From contig CM035351.1 in the NCBI GenBank assembly GCA_020137815.1, forward strand, positions 9,391,969 through 9,455,968: a stretch of DNA of 64,000 bases, read 5' to 3'. Position 1 is the stretch's first letter. Each line of letters begins with the position of its first letter. The DNA is from Hormiphora californensis. Lineage: Eukaryota; Ctenophora; Tentaculata; Cydippida; Pleurobrachiidae. The translations under genes and the position numbers were made by a program. Shown here one piece after another: positions 55,879 through 64,000 of the stretch. The notes below the pieces were generated by a model. The model saw nothing but the letters and a program-made list of their open reading frames with translations. It had not been told where the DNA came from and did no database searches.

Positions 55879-56113
55879 ACCTCGATGGGAGAAAGATGGG
55901 ATTTGTGCTTTAGCAATCAATTCAAATTCAAATCAAATCAAACCAACCAATAACTTATACAACAACTTGTAAAACAACTTATATAACAACTTATACAACA
56001 ACTTGTAAAACAACTTATATAACAACTTATACCCAAACTACTGATCGCCTTCTTCATATCCCACATCTGAGATGAGAAGCAGGCCATCACGGATGATCAT
56101 TACTGTTGGCTCA
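55879..56113. repeat. short spacer with CAACTTATA-type tandem repeat
   Basis: Repeats of ACAACTTATACAACAACTTG and TAAAACAACTTATATA between the zinc-finger and F-box genes (about 55955-56035). No gene. Confidence 0.75.
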
Positions 56114-57550
56114 CTAATCACTATCATCTGAATCTAAATCCATTAATTCATCCTCTATCCTCCATTCAGGATCCATTTCATCATCAGAAACTTCCTGAGA
56201 TCTACAGTTCAACAAGATAAACTTGGGAAAATCAGCCGGGTCAAGCTGCAAAAGATCAGGGCATGTGATGGTAAGCCTGACACTACTCTCATTATATCTT
56301 GCCTGACATTCATAAAGGAATGTTCCCTCAATGTTAGAACAATTGCTGAGAGATATTGATTTCAAGTTCTTGAGAGTGAGAATGGCGTCTGTAACCTCCC
56401 TATCTGTAATGGTGGAATGACTCAATGAGACACTCTGTAGCGAGGCACAATGAGGCAACCAGCTGTAACCAGATTCATCTACTTTATTTCCATTCAAAGT
56501 AAGGTCTTTCAGCTGTTTGAGGTTCGTAATGATATTTAGATTGGAACAGTTTAGTGTCCTCTCCATAGCACATTCCACTGTCAGTCGGTTCAATCCTTGA
56601 TACTTTTTCACGATTAACAGTAACAGAATATCTAAGCTGATCCCAACTGCTTTCAGCTCCAAAGATTTCAAGTTTGGTACGAAACTCAGGAAATGATATA
56701 GCTGTTTTGTGTAGTTATCACGAGCCCTACTGTCACGGGTTGCCACTGTTAAGTGTTTTAGCTTTGGAAGGGGCTGCAGTGTTTTTTGGAGTCGGTCAAG
56801 TTTCTTGAGAACGTGAGATGGGATAGCCAGAGTCTCCAGGGTATTGTGAAACCGAATCAAAATTTGATGAAATGTTCGTGGGGGAATATTGTCACAGTAA
56901 TCGAGAGATAGATGTTTTAAACGGTTCGTCCGCAATCTGTTAACAATACATGCCCCAGTAATCTTCTTGTTGTCGGTGAGCACTAGTTTGGTAAGTAATG
57001 GTAAGTTACAAACCATTAAGTTCAGCGATTTTTCCTTGAGCCCGGCACAAGATGTCAGATCAAGTTCGGCCAATGAGGGAGGGGTGTTAATTGAAAATTT
57101 GAGGGCACCATTTTCATGAACACGTTTCATTGATAACTGAGTGAGTTGCGTGGACTTTCCAAGGGCTTTTACAATTTCAAAATTAACGTTTCTTAGATTC
57201 ACATTCTTGACATTACTATGCACCAAATCCAATACTCGGTCAATGTAACGGTCTTGAACGGAGATATCTTTAATAGTCCTCATGCTCATTATCTCACCAC
57301 CCTTCCCAGACCCATAAACATGCACGATGGATTGAAAGGACTCCCGAGATGTGTTATACCACCGTCTGCAAACCTTCCCACACTTCAACCGTTCTGCGGG
57401 CTGGAGATAAGAGAAAATATGAAGAATGATCTCGTCTGGCAATCGATGGAGCGAGGGATCCTTTTTAATTTGTTTCTCTAAACTCCACACAGGAAATCGT
57501 GACTGATTCTGAAGTTCAGTATCACTGCTACTAGGCAATTCAGTCGTCAT
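56114..57550 (-). CDS. F-box and leucine-rich-repeat protein
   Basis: Single-exon gene. ATG 57548-57550 gives 478 aa; the frame extends a little further upstream but with no earlier ATG. The F-box is at about residues 35-75 (LPDEIILHIFSYLQPAERL, then CGKVCRRWYN). A series of LRRs follows (LAELDLTSCAGLKEKSL, LTKLVLTDNKKITG, LKHLSLDYCDNI, LKSISLSNCSNIEG). The C-terminal tail is strongly acidic (DLDSDDSD at the end). F-box/LRR proteins serve as substrate adaptors of SCF (SKP1-CUL1) ubiquitin ligases, with the LRRs binding the substrate. The exact FBXL orthologue cannot be named. Lack of introns might reflect a retrocopy, but no poly(A) remnant was seen. Confidence 0.88.
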   Translation of the reverse strand: MTTELPSSSDTELQNQSRFPVWSLEKQIKKDPSLHRLPDEIILHIFSYLQPAERLKCGKVCRRWYNTSRESFQSIVHVYGSGKGGEIMSMRTIKDISVQDRYIDRVLDLVHSNVKNVNLRNVNFEIVKALGKSTQLTQLSMKRVHENGALKFSINTPPSLAELDLTSCAGLKEKSLNLMVCNLPLLTKLVLTDNKKITGACIVNRLRTNRLKHLSLDYCDNIPPRTFHQILIRFHNTLETLAIPSHVLKKLDRLQKTLQPLPKLKHLTVATRDSRARDNYTKQLYHFLSFVPNLKSLELKAVGISLDILLLLIVKKYQGLNRLTVECAMERTLNCSNLNIITNLKQLKDLTLNGNKVDESGYSWLPHCASLQSVSLSHSTITDREVTDAILTLKNLKSISLSNCSNIEGTFLYECQARYNESSVRLTITCPDLLQLDPADFPKFILLNCRSQEVSDDEMDPEWRIEDELMDLDSDDSD

Positions 57551-57611
57551 ATTGCTAAAATGTTCCTGGTAAGATAGTGACTTCAAATTTTATATTCAGG
57601 AAGAACTCGAT

Positions 57612-57753
57612 GAGGCTCGGAAATATTCATGTCATGCACATTCAAGTCACGCCCACCAATCACAGCATAGAACAGCTCTTGCCGTCCGCACGTTCTGAGC
57701 TGTGATTGGTGGGCGTGACTTGAATGTGCATGACATGAACATTTCCGAGCCTC
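57612..57753. mobile_element. 142-bp hairpin element (53-bp inverted arms)
   Basis: GAGGCTCGGAAATATTCATG... at 57612-57664 is the reverse complement of 57701-57753 with one mismatch; the spacer is 36 bp. It is probably a foldback MITE and lies 61 bp upstream of the F-box gene ATG, so it may be part of that promoter or 5' UTR. Confidence 0.8.
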
Positions 57754-59719
57754 CTAGTAAAGTTGGGGCGCCGTTACGATCTGGGTGTTTGGTGGTCTGT
57801 TTACAGGTGCACGCTGCCAAAAAAGTTGATTAACTAAAACGGCTCTAACCGCCGAACCACTCAACCGTTTGGCTAATTCAAAGTTTATCTGTTAGAGAAT
57901 GTCAAGGCCTAACCCCAACCCAAACCAAAATACAAATACAAATACAATTATAATTTATATCCCGCTTTTGGGCCTACGCATTGTTAGTGCTAGGAGGACG
58001 CCGTTTCAATCAGTCGATTGAAGCAACGCACCCACCACTAACAAGCCTTCTAAAGCGGCTCTTATAGGATTATAAGATCCTAAAGGCCTTAAAAAACCGT
58101 CGGCAGTCATTCGATATAATATATATAAATGTATGTAGAAAATAAGGGTTATAAAATATCTAAATAAGAAATAGCGTAATTAATTAGTTGAGTGATTAAG
58201 TAGTTAGATAATTGAGAAATTAACTTAATTAACTCGTTAGATAATTAACTAGTTAGATAATTAACTGTTGATTAATAAGTACATAGTGTAAATACTAAGT
58301 AAGTAGTATAGTTTAATAATTAATTCAAGTAAAAGGCTAGTGATCTAAAAAGGAGGAGGCGAATAGCTAAGTAATTAGTTAATGGATAAGTAACTGTAAC
58401 AGGATAACCGATAAGGTAATACACACTAACCATATTAATTGCTATATAAGGTTATGATCTAATAAATGGCCTACGGAAAATTCTAAAGAAGCTGGTAATA
58501 AATTAATGAATAACGAGGTAGAAAAATAAAAAGCAAGAGACCAGAGGTCAGTCAGATAGGTTAAATACAAAGCTGTTAATAAATTAATTAATTGGATCGG
58601 TAAAAAATAAAATATAAAAAGGCAGGAGACCAGTGCAATGGCCAGTCAGAATAAGTTAATTAATGCGGTTGGGTTTAAAATTTAATGTACGATAAAAAAA
58701 CGTTAAGCTAATTATAGTAAGCTGTAAGATAGATAACTGTACTAGACGTAAGTATTTAGGTTCTAATTCAAAGTAATTTTAAGGTAACTAGGATAGAGAA
58801 GATATAAAATTAAGAGCTGCCCAATTTAGAAACTCTAGAGTCTATTCTCCAAACACACTCGTATAAAGTCCATGTATGTTTATCGTCTTGATCTCTTCGA
58901 GAACGTAATACCCTCCGTCCCTCCGTGATGTTCACTGAACATTGTTCAGGCCGGCTCACTCGCTCGCTCAAAGAACCTATGACTCTACTCTAGCCAGAAA
59001 GGAAAGAAACTCAAAACACACTGTCACAATACAACCAGAAAATATACTCAAAAAAAACTCGACACTCTTGACATGATATCAGACCCCTACTCTACTCATA
59101 TGTTGGAGGAAAGGACTTCAGATGATGATGTAGTTATAGGGGATGTAGTCAAAATAGGAATGTAGTAATGATAGGAATGTAGCACAGTAGAGGAATGTAG
59201 GACGTAAAAGGAAAGACCTCCCATCCGAGATTTCACCACAACACAGCCTTTCCCACAGCCTTTCCCACGATGAATCTAAAACTCCAAACCGAGACTCAGC
59301 AGATCACCTCAAAACCTCACTTCAAAGCCAAAAGAGGCACCACTTCAAAAACCCTACCACCACATGCTACACCACCACTTCACATACTTCACCACCACTT
59401 CACAGACTCCACCACCACTTCACAGACTCCACCGCCACTTCACAGACTCCACCACCACTTCACAGACCTCACCACCACTTCACAGACACCACCACCACTT
59501 CACAGACCTCATCACCACTTCACAGACACCACCACCACCACTTCACAGACACCACCACCACCACTTCACAGACTCCACCACCACTTCACAGACCCCACCA
59601 CCACTTCACAGACTCCACCGGAAGACCACACTACAAACCCCCGATGCAACCAAAGCCTAACACAAACGCCAGGACAGAAAACAAACCACAACCCACACAG
59701 AAGACTTCTAACGCCAAAA
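57754..59719. other. AT-rich non-coding region, probably 3' UTR of the retrotransposon in part
   Basis: No gene. Near 57915-57945 the minus strand reads TATTTGTATTTGTATTTTGG, a short tandem tail of the kind found at 3' ends of CR1/L2-type elements. The sequence from there to 59719 could be the element's 3' UTR. Positions 58130-58800 are AT-rich (TTAATTAACTAGTTAGATAA-type). Assignment of the element's end is tentative. Confidence 0.4.
59345..59620. repeat. about 20-bp minisatellite in the retrotransposon 3' region
   Basis: Some twelve units of ACCACCACTTCACAGACTCC with small variations. It gives long open frames on the plus strand (His/Phe/Thr repeats) that are not genes. It lies directly downstream of the ORF2 stop. 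Confidence 0.85.
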
Positions 59720-62668
59720 CTACCCAAATGCCTTTCCAAACAGATGCGTCTTCAGATCTCTTTTAAAACTGTTTAAGGATTCGGCAGATCTAAGTCTTCT
59801 TGGCAATTGGTTCCAAAACTTCGGGCCGCATACACTGAAGGCACTTTCGTTTAGTTTATACCTAGCCCTTGGTGTCTCCAAGAGAAGGTTGTCGTCATCT
59901 TTTCTGAGACTCATAGATTTCCTCCTTCTTTTTTGAATTCGGTCAGATAAGTAGCCAGGTGCAACACCGTTGACACATTTATACACCAGTACACATACTT
60001 TGAACTCAATTCTCTCAGCTACTGGGAGAAAGTGCAGTGCTTTTCTCAAGTTGGTAGTACCCCTCCATTTTCTCTGGCCATAAATGAACCTTGCAGCAGC
60101 ATTCTGGATCTTTTGCAGTCTGTCTAAATTCTTCTTCGTAATACCAGTCAACAGGGAGTTACAGTAGTCCAACTTAGAGTGTATAAGGCTCGCCACAAGG
60201 GTAGTCTTTAGTTTCCTTGAAAGTTTACCTCCTACCCTCCATAGATTCACCAATGTAGCATTACAGGAGTTGACGATTCTGGTCACATGTTCATCAAAAG
60301 ATAGCCTATCATCAAAATACACTCCCAGATTCCTCACAGAAGTAGCAACAGGTAAAGGTTCAGCGCCCTCAACCAGCTGGAAAGAGCTTTGAGTATTGGA
60401 GTCTTTAGGCGATAATATCAGGATCTCAGTCTTAGATGGATTGAGACGCAGGAAGCTCGCTGTTAGCCAAGACTGAATGTCCGTGGCACACTTTCGAAGT
60501 CTCTGTTCGGTCTCCACAAAGTTCTCAGTCGAAAAAGCGGCGTATATCTGGGTATCATCAGCATAAAAATGAATATGTACACCATTCCTTAAGGCAATCG
60601 ATTCCAACTCTGCTGTGTAGCATATAAAAAGAATAGGGCCCAAAATAGAACCCTGAGGCACCCCGATACCAATTGCTGTAAGAGTCGACTTAACCTGCCC
60701 AACCGATACTGACGCAGTTCTCCCCGTGAGATAGCTCTCAAACCATGCTAAAGATGTACCTTTCACCCCATACAACTTCTTAAGTCGTTGCAGCAAGACA
60801 GAATGGTTAACAGTATCGAATGCAGCACTCATATCTAAGAGTAAAAGTGCAACCTTCGATTTATCGTCTGTTAGCATTAGTAGATCATCCAGAATGCGGA
60901 GAGTCGCCGTCTCACAGCTCTTGTTCGCACGGTAGGCAGACTGGTTTTTGGGCAGTAACGCATGGTCTTCAAGGTGCTTCACAAACTGATCTGCTGCACA
61001 TCTCTCGATAAGTTTACCAAGAAAAGGCAAGTTACTGACGGGTCTATAGTTACCAAGATCATCCGGATCTAGACCAGCTTTCTTGATGAGGGGTCGAATC
61101 AGAGCAGTCTTGAGTTCAGAAGGAAAGACCCCCGTGGTTAAGCTAGAGTTGACGATTTTAGAAAGGATAGGCAATAATTCAGCAAAGAGACTCCGCACAT
61201 ATGATGTGGGAAGAGGATCCAACTCACAATGCTTTGTCCCCATGTCAAATAAAGTTGCTCGGAGTGTCTCATCAGAGATGCTTGTAAACTCGAAATCAGG
61301 CGGTGTGTTGGAATGTGTAGTGGGGTCTTGAAAGTGGGGCAAGTCTTGTCGTTCCTTATCCATCGCACTGTAGATCTTTTCGACCTTCCCTTTGAAAGCA
61401 GCCATAAAAGAATCAGCTAGATCCGTATGTGCTATGTTAGTAGGTACAACCGCTGGTTTCTGTCTACCCAAGAGATAGTTGGTGGTTTGCCATGTTCCCC
61501 GTGGATCATGCCGCTGTCCTTCTAGCTTCGCTGCAAAAAATTCTTCTCTCACACTCCGTAACACCCGCTCAGTCTCTTTGTCTTGTTCAGCAGAATCCTG
61601 GTACAAATTCAACAACTCCATTGGATCTGTTGATTTCCCCAATTTACCCCAGTACTTTCTTTCCTTTCTCCTTCGCATCCTCTTGGCTGATTGACATTTA
61701 TCATAGTTCTGGTTATACCATTGTTCATTTCTAGTTTTCACTCTTCTGGTTACATATGGTGCTCTCTTGTCCATGAATGATCGAGTTTCAGTATTGAATA
61801 GCGCTACACAGTCATCTAAATCATCAGGTAGCTCCCCACACATATCCGATCCAAGTATGTCACTTCTTAGATCTTCTATATCGAAGTCTTTCATCATTCG
61901 ACTAGTGACCGTCCTATAGTCTGATGTGGAACTTATACCAGAAACCTCCAGGCAGAAGCTCACAAGGGAATGATCTGGTAAAGCCGGAGAACGATATACC
62001 TCAACATCACTTAAACCAATGTCTTCGTCTTTTCTTGTCAGTACCAGGTCTAGTGTTCCACCCCTGGTGTGAGTCGGGCCAACCACATGTTGTAACCAAC
62101 CCTCTGAATCAATGATGTCCTTAAATCTCCTTGTAAAACTATCCGCCTCATCTTGGAACCTAACGTTAAAGTCTCCAAGGATCACAGGAACACCACCTTT
62201 CGATACGAATGAGGATAGATAGTCACTAAACTCAGTAAGGAATTGGGCATGTTCATTCCCCGTTCTGTAGACAACTGAAAAGCGAAGTCCTACCCTTCCC
62301 TTTACAAATGCCTCGGTACATTCAAATGAAGTAGATTTGATGTTATAAGTAGTAAACTTGATGTCATCCCGGAAAATGAAACCAACTCCTCCTCCTTTTT
62401 TCCCATTACGTCTCGCAGTATTAACCAATGTAAAGCCAAACTCTTTAAACTCTACAGCCAATGCCGATTCATCTTGATTGAGCCAGGTCTCTGTTAGTGC
62501 TAAGCAGGAAAGATTATGTTGAACCATTAACTCGATAATGGAGTACACCTTATTCCTTAGCGAGAAGCAGTTTGCCAGACCAACCTTCAAAGTCCTGTTT
62601 TTCAGTAGTTGTCCTTTATCGTTTCTTAGTTTTTTGAGTTCCTGAGTTTGAGGAGGTATACTGGACAA
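59720..62668 (-). CDS. non-LTR retrotransposon ORF2: endonuclease plus reverse transcriptase (CR1/L2-like)
   Basis: Open frame of about 980 codons, no internal stop. The N-terminal APE-type endonuclease shows LALTETWLNQDE, GGVGFIFRDDI, VILGDFNVRF and the PDHSLVSF end motif. The reverse transcriptase shows YRPVSNLPFLGKLIE, LLLLDMSAAFDTVNH, GVPQGSILGPILF and FYADDTQIY with the catalytic Asp pair. The C-terminal region (HSKLDYCNSLLTGITKK, IQNAAARFIYG) is characteristic of CR1/L2-like elements. There is no ATG near the frame start; the first ATG is inside the endonuclease. It overlaps ORF1 by 43 bp in the -1 frame, so expression by ribosomal frameshifting is likely. All catalytic motifs look intact, suggesting a young, possibly active copy. 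Confidence 0.93.
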   Translation of the reverse strand: MSSIPPQTQELKKLRNDKGQLLKNRTLKVGLANCFSLRNKVYSIIELMVQHNLSCLALTETWLNQDESALAVEFKEFGFTLVNTARRNGKKGGGVGFIFRDDIKFTTYNIKSTSFECTEAFVKGRVGLRFSVVYRTGNEHAQFLTEFSDYLSSFVSKGGVPVILGDFNVRFQDEADSFTRRFKDIIDSEGWLQHVVGPTHTRGGTLDLVLTRKDEDIGLSDVEVYRSPALPDHSLVSFCLEVSGISSTSDYRTVTSRMMKDFDIEDLRSDILGSDMCGELPDDLDDCVALFNTETRSFMDKRAPYVTRRVKTRNEQWYNQNYDKCQSAKRMRRRKERKYWGKLGKSTDPMELLNLYQDSAEQDKETERVLRSVREEFFAAKLEGQRHDPRGTWQTTNYLLGRQKPAVVPTNIAHTDLADSFMAAFKGKVEKIYSAMDKERQDLPHFQDPTTHSNTPPDFEFTSISDETLRATLFDMGTKHCELDPLPTSYVRSLFAELLPILSKIVNSSLTTGVFPSELKTALIRPLIKKAGLDPDDLGNYRPVSNLPFLGKLIERCAADQFVKHLEDHALLPKNQSAYRANKSCETATLRILDDLLMLTDDKSKVALLLLDMSAAFDTVNHSVLLQRLKKLYGVKGTSLAWFESYLTGRTASVSVGQVKSTLTAIGIGVPQGSILGPILFICYTAELESIALRNGVHIHFYADDTQIYAAFSTENFVETEQRLRKCATDIQSWLTASFLRLNPSKTEILILSPKDSNTQSSFQLVEGAEPLPVATSVRNLGVYFDDRLSFDEHVTRIVNSCNATLVNLWRVGGKLSRKLKTTLVASLIHSKLDYCNSLLTGITKKNLDRLQKIQNAAARFIYGQRKWRGTTNLRKALHFLPVAERIEFKVCVLVYKCVNGVAPGYLSDRIQKRRRKSMSLRKDDDNLLLETPRARYKLNESAFSVCGPKFWNQLPRRLRSAESLNSFKRDLKTHLFGKAFG

Positions 62669-63732
62669 TCCAAAGATCCCGCATTATGGTAATATGCTCT
62701 TCCTCGTAGTTGTGTATCCCTCGATTTCATACAGTTAGCACAACAGACCCTCGACATGTCCGGACAGCGTCTGGTATCATGAGATCCGGCACAGAACTTG
62801 CAAGTATAACTTGTCTGTTCACATTCATTAGACTTATGACCATACCTTTGACATTTATAACACTGTGGGATATAATGACGGTCTTCAACCCTGCAGGAAC
62901 TGTTTCCAATAAATACACGTCCCTTACGTGTCAGCAAGTCCCTAATGTCGCATGACACTCTCACCCCCACTGGTGCAGTTTCCCTATTTCCGCTCTTACC
63001 TACATATACCACATCGAACTTGTCACCCCTTTCAATCAAATCTCTCAGAGCAGGGTTCTTTATCTTAACAGCCTCTGTAATCTTCGCATTCAGCTCATCC
63101 CGTACAGAAGCATCCCGTGCAGAAGCATTCCGTGCAGAAACCGCCGATGGCAAAGGAAAGTCTCTGATGGTTATTTTCGGGTGACGGACCGATTTGGTAA
63201 CTTGTGCATTCTCTGGGATAATTTCAGTCAATCGTTTTTCTGCAGAGGACAGAGTCTCTTCATCTGGAAGAGCTATGATAACACTCCCATCCTTCTCCTG
63301 TCTAAGGTACGTTAAAGGGGTCTTACTTAGGGCTTCCGAGGCACGATCAACAAAACCCTCTCCTCCATTCTTCACCACAATCTTACCAGTCGTTTGCTTT
63401 TTTGCTACATCTGCAAAAGAACCCCGCTCAACCCCAGCTCTATCCTCTAAACCACTCCCTTCCACACTATATTCGACCAGTTTGTCAGCTATCTTGCTGA
63501 CCAGACAGTCAACTTTCAACCCACAAGCCGCAACAACCATCGATGCTATTCTCTCACAGGTCCCGTCATTTAGAACCACCCCTACAGCATCCGCCTCAGT
63601 AGGCGCCCCACCCTCAACTGAACCCTCAACTGAACCCTCAACTGGACTACTAACCTCAGCTAAACAACAACCACCCTGAACACGACCATAGCATCCCTCG
63701 CACAACCAACACCAACCCCTTCCAGTACTCAC
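62626..63732 (-). CDS. non-LTR retrotransposon ORF1 (gag-like, zinc knuckles)
   Basis: Open frame of 368 codons upstream of ORF2. The C-terminal half has two zinc knuckles (CYKCQRYGHKSNEC and CKFCAGSHDTRRC) and a further Cys/His group (CCANC... H...C), typical of nucleic-acid-binding ORF1 proteins. The middle (LPDEETLSSAEKRLTEI, HPKITIRDFPLP) resembles the RRM-like part of such proteins. The frame has no ATG in its first 64 codons; the first is at 63538-63540, so the N-terminus is uncertain. It ends at TAA 62626-62628, immediately after a slippery heptamer. Confidence 0.88.
   Translation of the reverse strand: MSTGRGWCWLCEGCYGRVQGGCCLAEVSSPVEGSVEGSVEGGAPTEADAVGVVLNDGTCERIASMVVAACGLKVDCLVSKIADKLVEYSVEGSGLEDRAGVERGSFADVAKKQTTGKIVVKNGGEGFVDRASEALSKTPLTYLRQEKDGSVIIALPDEETLSSAEKRLTEIIPENAQVTKSVRHPKITIRDFPLPSAVSARNASARDASVRDELNAKITEAVKIKNPALRDLIERGDKFDVVYVGKSGNRETAPVGVRVSCDIRDLLTRKGRVFIGNSSCRVEDRHYIPQCYKCQRYGHKSNECEQTSYTCKFCAGSHDTRRCPDMSRVCCANCMKSRDTQLRGRAYYHNAGSLDCPVYLLKLRNSKN
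62629..62635 (-). promoter_or_regulatory. -1 ribosomal frameshift slippery site A AAA AAC
   Basis: On the coding strand the last ORF1 codons read TCA AAA AAC TAA. The heptamer A AAA AAC is in the correct phase (X XXY YYZ) for tandem -1 slippage into ORF2, and the ORF1 stop follows it directly. A downstream stimulatory pseudoknot was not worked out. Confidence 0.75.
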
Positions 63733-64000
63733 ATCTGTGTTGTCCTAACCCTACTTTAGCCCTAACCCTAAAAACCGTTTGTCAGCACTCACGAAACACC
63801 CAGATTTTAACGTTGGCCTATGCTACAGGCCCTAAAGCATTTCCTAGAAGCCGTGGAAAACGCGCGCACTTGGGGTCTGCAGCGCATGCCAAATTTTAAC
63901 GCTGGCCGTAAAGTTGGCAGCTGCTGATTTTTTTCAAGCGAATAATTAAGATAAGGTGCGCGCGTATGCGCGGCGTTTATTCTTGTTTTGCGCGTCACCA
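63733..64000. repeat. retrotransposon 5' region and dispersed repeat, window end
   Basis: TTAGGGTTAGGGC-type words occur on the minus strand just 5' of ORF1, followed by a dispersed repeat (about 63810-63905) that matches the reverse complement of 31340-31430. Whether that repeat belongs to the retrotransposon 5' UTR or is an older insertion target is unclear. No gene. Confidence 0.5.

Noticed and set aside
59270-59776. 168-codon plus-strand frame rich in His, Phe and Thr
   Set aside because: Encoded by the 20-bp minisatellite in the retrotransposon 3' region, antisense to the element.

Overview
This window is animal nuclear DNA. It holds spliced genes with mostly short GT-AG introns and a set of conserved metazoan genes (gephyrin, POLD1, WDR59, SCAMP, DCAF1, a class A GPCR, a C2H2 zinc-finger gene and an F-box/LRR gene), a CR1/L2-like non-LTR retrotransposon, and many satellites, minisatellites and small DNA transposons. 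Short introns, intron-poor genes (CBR1 and the F-box gene have none, POLD1 has three) and long tandem repeats suggest a compact invertebrate genome. I cannot name the phylum from sequence; a sponge or cnidarian is only a guess. The standard genetic code fits every gene.

Layout: 1-5300 and 5500-10860 are two copies of a duplicated segment: small membrane protein, 51-bp satellite, carbonyl reductase (CBR1-like), last two gephyrin exons, 34-bp satellite. Copy A (left) has a frameshifted reductase and only the orphan gephyrin exons. Copy B (right) has an intact reductase and supplies the 3' end of a complete nine-exon gephyrin gene (8225-18236) whose seventh intron is 7.4 kb of satellite, inverted repeats and a stretch that looks like unpolished long-read sequence. 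POLD1 (18527-22516) follows on the same strand. A GPCR gene diverges from it and carries a 2.8-kb piggyBac-like element in its only intron. WDR59 (27265-30887, minus) meets the GPCR gene tail to tail. Next come a foldback repeat with 514-bp arms, SCAMP (plus strand, with a duplicated, apparently mutually exclusive exon) and a 15-kb, 30-exon DCAF1 gene (minus). A plus-strand gene resembling nicotianamine synthase sits wholly inside one DCAF1 intron. The right end holds a zinc-finger gene, an F-box/LRR gene and the retrotransposon.

Exon models for gephyrin, POLD1, WDR59, SCAMP, GPCR and the NAS-like gene were built by hand from GT/AG sites and checked for phase. All of them close in frame. DCAF1 and the zinc-finger gene each need single-base frame corrections.

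The most interesting signals are: a canonical -1 frameshift heptamer at the retrotransposon ORF1/ORF2 overlap; repeated expansion of minisatellites exactly at splice sites, mainly 3' splice sites of DCAF1; the nested NAS-like gene; the SCAMP exon pair; and a 73-bp hairpin MITE whose empty site is preserved in the other segmental copy. The genes are mostly unrelated housekeeping functions (Moco synthesis, replication, mTORC1 nutrient sensing, ubiquitin ligase receptor, membrane traffic), and I see no multi-gene pathway linking them.
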